Origin: Clostridia bacterium
GTDB lineage: Bacteria; Bacillota; Clostridia; HGM11514
Direction of reading: 5' to 3'
DNA: 6,096 bases
Assembly (NCBI GenBank): GCA_900757255.1
Contig: CAAENE010000214.1
Location: 1-6,096 of the forward strand
Shown here: piece after piece, positions 1 through 5,544 of the stretch
How the letters are laid out: each line of letters starts with the position of its first letter
How positions within the stretch are numbered: the first letter of the stretch is position 1
Translations under genes and position numbers: made by a program
Notes under the pieces: generated by a model
What the model was told of the DNA's origin: nothing
Database searches by the model: none
The model's input: the letters and a program-made list of their open reading frames with translations, nothing else

Positions 1-481
1 GCAATACTGTAAAGAATGCGGGATTGAGTATTGTATAGACGCTACCAATATGGACACTGCATATACCCGAAATCGGATCCGGCAGGAATTGCTGCCTGAG
101 ATAAAAGAAAAATATAACGAAAATATCGTATCTGTTTTATCGGCTAACAGCGATATCCTGGCGCTTGACGCCGACTTTTTGGAACAGGAAGCGGAAGCAG
201 CGTTTCGGACACTTTTTTTGGACGGGCTCCAATGTAATAAACAAGCATTTTTGAGTCGGCATCCGGCTATCCAGAAAAGACTGATCCGGAAAGGGTATCA
301 AAGACTGAACGGCACGACCCGCGACCTGTCCGGCGTGCATGTAAACGACGCATTAAAGGTAATCCGGGAGGGCAGAGGAGAAAAAAGAGCTGTTCTGCCG
401 AAAAAAATAGAAATCATAATTACAAAAGATAGTTTGAAATTTCAGAAAAGTGAGGTTGATGGGGTTGAATCAGGATTTTGA
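1..481 (+). CDS. tilS: tRNA(Ile)-lysidine synthetase, C-terminal part (5' end outside window)
   Basis: TilS uses ATP and lysine to convert C34 of the CAU anticodon of a tRNA-Ile to lysidine, so that it reads AUA; it is a cytoplasmic and normally essential enzyme. The gene enters from the left, with its first complete codon at position 2, and 159 residues are visible before the TGA at 479-481. The recognisable stretch is YCIDATN followed by YTRNRIRQELLP (near positions 32-97), the conserved end of the N-terminal PP-loop ATPase domain. The next roughly 110 residues resemble the substrate-binding helical domain. The protein then ends soon after a segment like RAVLPKKIEIII, which in longer family members leads into a further C-terminal domain of about 70 residues; that domain is absent here. 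The ATG at position 50 is internal and not the start. The gene's end overlaps the hpt start, and tilS-hpt adjacency is classical in Bacillota, supporting the identification. Confidence 0.9.
   Translation, partial: QYCKECGIEYCIDATNMDTAYTRNRIRQELLPEIKEKYNENIVSVLSANSDILALDADFLEQEAEAAFRTLFLDGLQCNKQAFLSRHPAIQKRLIRKGYQRLNGTTRDLSGVHVNDALKVIREGRGEKRAVLPKKIEIIITKDSLKFQKSEVDGVESGF
452..456 (+). promoter_or_regulatory. Ribosome binding site that decides the hpt start
   Basis: GAGGT lies inside the end of tilS. It is 8 bases before the TTG at 465, a normal spacing, but only 2 bases before the ATG at 459 and downstream of the first base of the GTG at 450. This favours the TTG start. The site would be translated as part of tilS, so hpt initiation is probably coupled to ribosomes finishing tilS. 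Confidence 0.5.
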
Positions 482-1001
482 AAAGGTGCTGCTCTCAGAA
501 GAGGAAATCTCAAAAAAGGTAGGGGAAATAGCGGAGCAGATCAACCGGGACTATGCCGGGCGTGACATTTTTTTAATCGCCATATTGAAAGGTTCCTTTA
601 TTTTTATGGGTGATTTGGCCAAACGGCTGGAACGGCCTACCTATATTGATTTCATGGAGGTTTCTAGCTATGGCAGCGCGGCAATGTCCTCCGGAGACGT
701 TAAAATCATCAAGGATCTGCGCTGTTCTATTTTTGATAAGGACGTCCTGATTGTAGAAGATATCATTGACAGCGGTAAAACGCTCAATAAGTTGATGAAA
801 CTGCTTTCCGCCAGAAAACCGAAAAGCCTGAAGCTGTGTTCGCTTCTGACTAAGCCGGACAGGCGGGAAGTGGAAATCGATATTGATTATCTCGGCTTTT
901 CCATTCCCGACGAATTTGTTGTCGGATATGGTCTGGATTACAATGAGTTATATCGGAACCTTCCCTATATTGCGGTATTAAAGCGTTCTATTTACGAATA
1001 A
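465..1001 (+). CDS. hpt: Hypoxanthine(-guanine) phosphoribosyltransferase
   Basis: This cytoplasmic purine-salvage enzyme makes IMP (and usually GMP) from hypoxanthine or guanine and PRPP. The product is 178 residues, the usual bacterial size. Visible motifs are LKGSFIF (41-47, pyrophosphate loop), SSYG (67-70, flexible loop), the PRPP-binding VLIVEDIIDSGKT (94-106), the base-stacking Lys in LLTKPDRR (K130), and PDEFVVGYGLDYNE (148-161) with F151 and D158 at the purine-binding positions; the K130-to-F151 spacing of 21 equals that of human HGPRT. I chose the TTG at 465 because it gives the family-like N-terminus NQDFEKVLLSEEEI and a properly spaced GAGGT. The alternatives are ATG 459 and GTG 450, which add 2 and 5 residues. 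The gene overlaps tilS by 17 bases. It is followed by pyrR after 53 bases, whereas Bacillus has ftsH there. The function is secure; only the start is uncertain. Confidence 0.95.
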   Translation: MNQDFEKVLLSEEEISKKVGEIAEQINRDYAGRDIFLIAILKGSFIFMGDLAKRLERPTYIDFMEVSSYGSAAMSSGDVKIIKDLRCSIFDKDVLIVEDIIDSGKTLNKLMKLLSARKPKSLKLCSLLTKPDRREVEIDIDYLGFSIPDEFVVGYGLDYNELYRNLPYIAVLKRSIYE

Positions 1002-1054
1002 GGCATGGATCAGATTTTGAAGTCTCGGAAATCACTGCGAACGGAGATGATGGA

Positions 1055-1600
1055 ATGAATGAAAAAATAATCATGGACCAGGAAGAAATCGAGCGTGCCA
1101 TATCCAGAATAGCAATGGAGATTCTGGAAAAAAATAACGGTACCGACGATTTGGCAATCGTTGGAATCCAGCGCCGCGGCGTCATGCTGGCGCGAAAGAT
1201 CGTTGAGAAAATCGAACAACTGGAAAAGGTAAAGCTGCCGCTTGGTATTTTGGATATTACCTTTTACCGGGACGATTTCGCTCTGCTTGGAGAGCACCCT
1301 GTCGTGAACAGCACCGATATTCCGTTTCCTGTTTACAATAAAAAGATTGTTTTGGCGGATGATGTGCTCTATACCGGCAGGACGATTCGCTGCGCTATCG
1401 ATGCATTAATGGAAATGGGGCGTGCTGACGCGATTTATTTAGCAGTGCTGGCCGACCGCGGCGGGCGTGAGCTGCCGATCGCCGCTGACTTTGTCGGGAA
1501 ATATGTACCGGCATCCAAAAGCGAACGGATCGATGTAAATGTTCCGGAGCTGGACGGCCGGAGCTGTGTTGTGATATCAAAAAAGGGGGACGCCGAATGA
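1055..1600 (+). CDS. pyrR: PyrR: pyr operon regulator / uracil phosphoribosyltransferase-like protein
   Basis: In Bacillus, PyrR binds UMP or UTP and then a hairpin in pyr mRNA, promoting transcription termination; it also has uracil phosphoribosyltransferase activity. At 181 residues this protein equals Bacillus subtilis PyrR in length. It shows the PRPP motif IVLADDVLYTGRTI (98-111), LGILDITFYRDDF (63-75), AVLADRGGRELPI (130-142) and a VPASKSE segment (151-157). The start ATG has GGAG at 1043-1046, 8 bases upstream. Compared from memory with the B. subtilis protein, catalytic and PRPP positions are kept. However, several residues linked to RNA binding differ: T18 to S17, H22 to M21, H140 to G137 and R146 to A143, while R141 (here R138) and K152 (here K149) remain. 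The family call is secure; whether it still works as an RNA-binding attenuator here is open. The stop overlaps the pyrB start (ATGA), and its place at the head of the pyr genes fits a regulatory role. Confidence 0.94.
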   Translation: MNEKIIMDQEEIERAISRIAMEILEKNNGTDDLAIVGIQRRGVMLARKIVEKIEQLEKVKLPLGILDITFYRDDFALLGEHPVVNSTDIPFPVYNKKIVLADDVLYTGRTIRCAIDALMEMGRADAIYLAVLADRGGRELPIAADFVGKYVPASKSERIDVNVPELDGRSCVVISKKGDAE

Positions 1601-2535
1601 TAGGCACAAGAAAAGACCTGCTGGGAATCAAAGAGTTGTCAGCGGAAGAAATCAAATACATACTGACCAGCGCCGCTACCATGAAATACGTGTTGGGACA
1701 GAAGAATAAGAAAACGCCGCATTTGCAGGGAAAATCGGTTGTGACGCTGTTTTACGAAAACAGTACCCGCACCCGGCTTTCCTTTGAACTTGCGTCAAAA
1801 TATATGAGCGCCAATGCCGCAAACATTTCGGTTGGGACAAGCTCGGTTGCAAAAGGCGAGACCATCCTCGACACCGCCAGGACGATAGACCGGATGGGGA
1901 CGGATATTTTGGTAATCCGGCATTCCATGGCGGGCGCGCCTCATTTTGTTGCGAAAAATGTAAAAGCGTCGGTGATCAACGCCGGCGACGGCATGAACGA
2001 GCATCCGACGCAGGCTCTTTTGGACATGTTTACCATTTTGGACAAAAAGGGCGGTTTTGAAGGACTGAAAGTAGCGATTGTGGGCGATATTGCACATAGC
2101 CGCGTGGCAAGAAGCGATATTTATGCGCTGACAAAATTGGGCGCTGAGGTTAGTATCGGAGGGCCGTCTACTCTGATTCCGGCGGAAATCGAAAAGACGG
2201 GTGTCAATGTATTTGATTCGGTACAGGAAGCGCTGATCGACGCAGATGTTGTAATCGGCCTTAGAATGCAGCTGGAACGCCAGAAAAAAGCACTGTTCCC
2301 GACCATGCGGGAATATTCCCGCTATTTTGGCGTGGATGAAAAGCGGCTTGCCTATGCAAAACCGGACGCGCTGCTGCTGCACCCCGGTCCTGTGAACCGC
2401 GGCATTGAACTGACGTCAGCGGTTATCGACGGGGAACAGTCCTTTATCGACGAGCAGGTGACCAACGGCGTTGCGGTGAGGATGGCGATACTGTATATGC
2501 TTTCAAAAGGAGGCACACATGAGAATATTGATTAA
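1597..2535 (+). CDS. pyrB: Aspartate carbamoyltransferase, catalytic chain
   Basis: The enzyme condenses carbamoyl phosphate with L-aspartate to N-carbamoyl-L-aspartate, the committed step of de novo pyrimidine synthesis. The 312-residue product has the normal catalytic-chain length. The carbamoyl-phosphate site FYENSTRTR lies at 52-60; the loop with SVAKGE (83-88) brings K86, which enters a neighbouring active site of the trimer. HPTQ (136-139) and HPGPVNRG (262-269) are the other classical motifs, and GLRMQLER (221-228) carries the aspartate-side arginine. No pyrI regulatory chain is present before pyrC, so this is expected to be an unregulated trimer of the B. subtilis type (inference from context). 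The ATG overlaps the pyrR stop by 4 bases, and a purine-rich AAAAGGGGGA ends 6 bases before it. The final codons overlap pyrC by 17 bases. Confidence 0.97.
   Translation: MIGTRKDLLGIKELSAEEIKYILTSAATMKYVLGQKNKKTPHLQGKSVVTLFYENSTRTRLSFELASKYMSANAANISVGTSSVAKGETILDTARTIDRMGTDILVIRHSMAGAPHFVAKNVKASVINAGDGMNEHPTQALLDMFTILDKKGGFEGLKVAIVGDIAHSRVARSDIYALTKLGAEVSIGGPSTLIPAEIEKTGVNVFDSVQEALIDADVVIGLRMQLERQKKALFPTMREYSRYFGVDEKRLAYAKPDALLLHPGPVNRGIELTSAVIDGEQSFIDEQVTNGVAVRMAILYMLSKGGTHENID
2505..2513 (+). promoter_or_regulatory. Strong ribosome binding site of pyrC inside pyrB
   Basis: AAAAGGAGG, a near-perfect match to the anti-Shine-Dalgarno complement, stands 5 bases before the pyrC ATG at 2519. It is the best site in the window and lies wholly within the last codons of pyrB, fixing the pyrC start despite the 17-base overlap. 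Confidence 0.8.
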
Positions 2536-3811
2536 AAACGGGCATGTGATTGACCCGGCAAACAAGCGGGACGGTTATTTTGACGTTTATATCGAAGACG
2601 GAAAAATCTTAGAAATAGAACCGGAGCTGGACTATGACGGCGTGGATATCGAAGTGATTGACGCGTCCGGCAAGGTCGTGGCGCCCGGATTGGTGGACAT
2701 GCACTGCCATCTGCGTGAGCCGGGTTATGAATACAAAGAGGATATCGAGAGCGGTACGCGCGCAGCGGCAATGGGCGGTTTTACCTCGGTTGCATGTATG
2801 CCCAATACCAACCCTGTGGTGGATAACAAAGCAATCGTGGACTATATTTTAGATCAGGCGAAAAACGTGGGCGTGGTTAACGTTTATCCGATCGGCGCGA
2901 TAACCAAAGGGCTGAAAGGGGAGGAACTGGCAGAAATCGGTGAAATGAAATTTGCGGGCGTTGTGGCTGTGTCCGACGACGGAAAGCCGGTTCAAAACGC
3001 GAATGTGATGCGCCGGGTCCTGCAATATGCCAATATGTTTGTGACACCGGTGATTTCGCATTGCGAGGAAATGTCGCTGGTAGACGGAGGAGCCATGAAC
3101 GAGGGATATATGTCGACCGTTCTTGGCCTGAGAGGAATCCCAAAGAGCGCGGAAGAGGTCATGGTGTCCCGCGATGTTCTTCTTGCGGAATACCTGAAAG
3201 TACCGGTGCACATTGCGCATGTAAGTACCATCGGAAGTATTGAAACTATCCGGCAGGCAAAGCGGCGCGGCGTGCAGGTGACCTGTGAAACCTGCCCGCA
3301 TTATTTTACTCTGACGGACGAAGCGGTTGCCGGATATGATACATCGACTAAAATGAATCCGCCGCTGCGGACGGCAGACGACGTCAAAGCGGTCAAGGAT
3401 GGATTGCGTGACGGCACGATCGACGCAATAGCAACCGACCATGCGCCGCATGAAAAGGACAGCAAATGTGTGGAATACGAGCTTGCGGCAAACGGAATTA
3501 TTGGTTTTGAGACAGCTCTGCCCCTGGCGGTTACCTATCTTGTAAAGGAAGGGATATTGAGCCTTTATGAACTGTTAGAGAGGATGTGCGTACATCCGGC
3601 CAATATTCTGGGTTTAAACAAAGGTACCCTGTCGGTGGGAAAACCGGCGGATGTGATTATTTTCGATCCGGAAGAAAAGATTACAGTGGACGTCAGCAAA
3701 TTCCAGTCAAAGAGCAAAAATTCGCCCTTTGACGGCTATGAACTGTTCGGCAGCGTGTATTATACAATCGTCGGAGGCAATATTGTCGTCCGGCAGAAGC
3801 AGTTAATTTGA
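2519..3811 (+). CDS. pyrC: Dihydroorotase (class I, binuclear zinc type)
   Basis: PyrC reversibly cyclises N-carbamoyl-L-aspartate to L-dihydroorotate in the cytoplasm. The 430-residue product matches the long class I dihydroorotases of Bacillota (about 425-430) rather than the shorter E. coli class II form. The metal site is readable in order: MHCHLREPG at 61-69 (H62 and H64), VSDDG at 151-155 (an Asp in the bridging-ligand region), ISHCEE at 179-184 (H181), HIAHVST at 231-237 (H234 and the surrounding conserved segment) and ATDHAPH at 305-311 (D307). MPNTNP (94-99) and TCETCPHYF (255-263) are also typical of the class, as is the C-terminal return strand with GKPADVIIFDP (374-384). Allantoinases and hydantoinases share this fold, but the position between pyrB and pyrF settles the role. 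No carbamoyl phosphate synthetase genes follow it, unlike Bacillus. Confidence 0.97.
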   Translation: MRILIKNGHVIDPANKRDGYFDVYIEDGKILEIEPELDYDGVDIEVIDASGKVVAPGLVDMHCHLREPGYEYKEDIESGTRAAAMGGFTSVACMPNTNPVVDNKAIVDYILDQAKNVGVVNVYPIGAITKGLKGEELAEIGEMKFAGVVAVSDDGKPVQNANVMRRVLQYANMFVTPVISHCEEMSLVDGGAMNEGYMSTVLGLRGIPKSAEEVMVSRDVLLAEYLKVPVHIAHVSTIGSIETIRQAKRRGVQVTCETCPHYFTLTDEAVAGYDTSTKMNPPLRTADDVKAVKDGLRDGTIDAIATDHAPHEKDSKCVEYELAANGIIGFETALPLAVTYLVKEGILSLYELLERMCVHPANILGLNKGTLSVGKPADVIIFDPEEKITVDVSKFQSKSKNSPFDGYELFGSVYYTIVGGNIVVRQKQLI

Positions 3812-3819
3812 ATGAAAGC

Positions 3820-3823
3820 AGGG
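3820..3823 (+). promoter_or_regulatory. Ribosome binding site that decides the pyrF start
   Basis: AGGG ends 6 bases before the ATG at 3830. The alternative ATG at 3812, directly after the pyrC stop, has no purine-rich site at useful distance and would add six residues (MKAGLI) not expected in the family. Confidence 0.55.
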
Positions 3824-3829
3824 CTGATT

Positions 3830-4747
3830 ATGTCAATAGACAGATTAATACAAAAAATAGAAGAAAAACAAAATCCGACGCTGGCGGGTCTTGACCCGAA
3901 TCTGGCGCATATTCCGGAATTTATTAAGAAGGAAAGCTTTGCGCTCTTTGGCGAAACATTGAAAGGTGCGGCTGATGCGATCTACCGGTTCAATACCGCG
4001 CTGATGGACGCGTTATGCGATATCGTCCCTGCAATCAAACCGCAGGCGGCATATTATGAGATGTACGGATATCCGGGCGTGGAGGCGCTGTATAAAACGA
4101 TTGAATATGGCCATGAGAAAGGCTTTTATGTGATAGCCGATGTAAAACGCAATGATATCGGTACAACTGCGGCGGCGTATTCCAGCGGTTATTTAGGTGT
4201 GACCCGGGTAGGTGAAACGGAAATAGCGCCGTTTAATGCGGACAGCGTAACATTGAACCCTTATATGGGAATCGATTCGGTGCAGCCCTTTATTGACGAT
4301 TGCAACCAATACCAAAAAAGCGTGTTTGTCCTGGTGAAAACATCGAATAAATCCTCTGCTGATTTGCAGGATATCAAAACAGAAGCAGGCCAGTTGTTTT
4401 TAAACGCGGCAGAGCTGGTACATCAATGGGGAAAGCAGTCGGCGGGCACCTGCGGATACTCTAACGTGGGCGCTGTAGTTGGCGCAACTTATCCGGAGCA
4501 GGCAAAAATCCTGCGTGAAAAGCTGCCCAATTCCTATTTTCTGGTACCGGGATACGGCGCACAGGGGGCGGGCGCAAAGGAAATCAAACCCTGCTTTAAC
4601 AGCGACGGCAAAGGCGCACTTATTAATTCCTCCAGAGGAATCATGTGCGCTTACAAGAAAATGGGTTATGATGAACACGATTTTGCAAAAGCAGCCCGGG
4701 AGGAAGCGATCCGGATGCGCGACGATATCATGAGCGTAATCGGTTGA
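3830..4747 (+). CDS. pyrF: Orotidine 5'-phosphate decarboxylase, long (subfamily 2) form
   Basis: PyrF decarboxylates OMP to UMP, the last step of the pathway. The 305-residue product belongs to the longer OMP decarboxylase subfamily, rather than the roughly 240-residue form of B. subtilis or E. coli. Readable motifs are LAGLDPN (18-24, with D22), AIKPQ (68-72, K70), the catalytic Asp-Lys-Asp signature IADVKRNDIG (102-111, D104, K106, D109), VLVKTSN (167-173), the phosphate-binding VPGYGAQGA (239-247) and SSRG (267-270). I chose ATG 3830 since it gives the family-like MSIDRLIQKIEEK and has AGGG 6 bases upstream; ATG 3812 is the alternative. The gene lies 18 bases after pyrC and 23 bases before the chosen pyrK start, consistent with one operon. 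No catalytic residue appears to be missing. Confidence 0.96.
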   Translation: MSIDRLIQKIEEKQNPTLAGLDPNLAHIPEFIKKESFALFGETLKGAADAIYRFNTALMDALCDIVPAIKPQAAYYEMYGYPGVEALYKTIEYGHEKGFYVIADVKRNDIGTTAAAYSSGYLGVTRVGETEIAPFNADSVTLNPYMGIDSVQPFIDDCNQYQKSVFVLVKTSNKSSADLQDIKTEAGQLFLNAAELVHQWGKQSAGTCGYSNVGAVVGATYPEQAKILREKLPNSYFLVPGYGAQGAGAKEIKPCFNSDGKGALINSSRGIMCAYKKMGYDEHDFAKAAREEAIRMRDDIMSVIG

Positions 4748-4755
4748 TTTTAGAT

Positions 4756-4761
4756 AAAGGA
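4756..4761 (+). promoter_or_regulatory. Ribosome binding site that decides the pyrK start
   Basis: AAAGGA is 9 bases before the ATG at 4771 and only 3 before the ATG at 4765; the TTG at 4744 lies upstream of it and overlaps the pyrF stop. The spacing favours 4771, though 4765 cannot be excluded. Confidence 0.5.
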
Positions 4762-4770
4762 ACGATGAAA

Positions 4771-5544
4771 ATGATTGCTAAAACAGAGAATTGTACGGTT
4801 GTGCAAAACCTGGAAATCGCCCATCATATATATGATTTAACGGTTCGGGCGCAAGAGATAACAGGGAATATCCGGCCAGGCCAGTTTATTCATGTAGACT
4901 GCGGCGGCAGAACGCTTTTAAAAAGGCCGATCAGCGTATGCGATGTAAAGGGCAGCGAACTGCGGCTGATTTATGAGGTCAAAGGGGAGGGCACCCAAAA
5001 TTTAAGCCGGATACGCACAGGAGAGCAAATCAATTTGCTGGGGCCTTTGGGAAACGGTTTTTTTCTGGAACCGGAATCTGCAAAACCCGTCCTTGTCGGA
5101 GGCGGAATCGGCGTATTTCCTCTGCTGTATCTTGCAAAACAGCTAAAACAGCAGCCTATCAGTGTTATGGGCTTTCGGAACCGTTCACTGATAACCTTGG
5201 AGACGGAAATGAAAGAAGTTTCAGAAAAGCTCTTTATTACGACGGACGACGGTACTTATGGACGAAAAGGATTTGTCAGTGATATATTATTAGAATTATT
5301 CGAAAAAAATCAGGCGGATATGGTGTATGCCTGCGGACCCAAGCCCATGCTGAAGGTCCTGCAAAAGCTGTGCTCTCAGCGTGATATTCCTCTGCAGGTG
5401 TCCATGGAAGAACGGATGGGCTGCGGAATCGGGGCATGCCTGACCTGTCCCTGCAAAGTGAAAGAGAACAATGAAGTAAATTATAAAAGCGTCTGCAAAT
5501 GCGGGCCGGTATTCTGGGGCAGCGAGGTGGTATTCGATGATTGA
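4771..5544 (+). CDS. pyrK: Dihydroorotate dehydrogenase B, electron-transfer (FAD / 2Fe-2S) subunit
   Basis: PyrK carries FAD and a [2Fe-2S] cluster, passing electrons from the FMN of PyrD to NAD+ in a PyrD2-PyrK2 complex. The 257-residue product is close to B. subtilis PyrK in length. An N-terminal FAD-binding barrel includes RPGQFIHV (35-42) and RPISVCD (52-58). The nucleotide-binding domain has LVGGGIGVFPL (108-118), TTDDGTYGRKG (157-167) and VYACGPKPML (185-194). The cluster region begins at EERMGCGIGACLTC (213-226), giving C218, C223 and C226, with C242 in SVCKCGPVF (240-248) as the fourth ligand. Two further cysteines, C228 and C244, sit among them; C228 has parallels in other PyrK proteins, while C244 occupies a position where I would expect Asp. 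The start at ATG 4771 rests on spacing to AAAGGA; ATG 4765 adds two residues. The 3' end overlaps pyrD by 8 bases, typical of subunits of one complex. Confidence 0.95.
   Translation: MIAKTENCTVVQNLEIAHHIYDLTVRAQEITGNIRPGQFIHVDCGGRTLLKRPISVCDVKGSELRLIYEVKGEGTQNLSRIRTGEQINLLGPLGNGFFLEPESAKPVLVGGGIGVFPLLYLAKQLKQQPISVMGFRNRSLITLETEMKEVSEKLFITTDDGTYGRKGFVSDILLELFEKNQADMVYACGPKPMLKVLQKLCSQRDIPLQVSMEERMGCGIGACLTCPCKVKENNEVNYKSVCKCGPVFWGSEVVFDD
5524..5530 (+). promoter_or_regulatory. Ribosome binding site of pyrD inside pyrK
   Basis: GAGGTGG ends 6 bases before the pyrD ATG at 5537. It lies within the pyrK coding sequence, supporting coupled translation of the two subunits of the dehydrogenase. Confidence 0.6.

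Noticed and set aside
50..481. The ATG at 50 as the start of a separate small gene.
   Set aside because: The frame is open upstream to the window edge and encodes the conserved TilS segment YCIDATN just before it, so the ATG is an internal Met codon.
916..944. Promoter-like pair in the 3' part of hpt: TTGTTG, 17 bases, TACAAT, about 110 bases before pyrR.
   Set aside because: The -10 matches 5 of 6 but the -35 only 3 of 6, and the bases encode the conserved FVVGYGLDYNE segment of Hpt, so protein constraint explains them. It remains a possible internal promoter for pyrR but I cannot support it.
1002..1054. The hpt-pyrR gap, examined for a PyrR-dependent attenuator, terminator or riboswitch.
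   Set aside because: Only a weak 5-base-pair hairpin (1012-1016 with 1021-1025, loop TTGA) is visible, with no T-run and no match to the PyrR-binding loop consensus. At 53 bases it is too short for the full three-hairpin attenuator.
1795..2382. Minus-strand open frame of 195 codons opposite pyrB.
   Set aside because: It lies entirely opposite a gene with full family motifs, has no clear ribosome binding site or recognisable motif, and its composition looks like a complement of codon usage in pyrB.
2849..3451. Minus-strand open frame of 200 codons opposite pyrC.
   Set aside because: Same reasoning: rich in His, Arg and Cys as expected from the complement of a coding strand, and opposite the conserved metal-site region of dihydroorotase.
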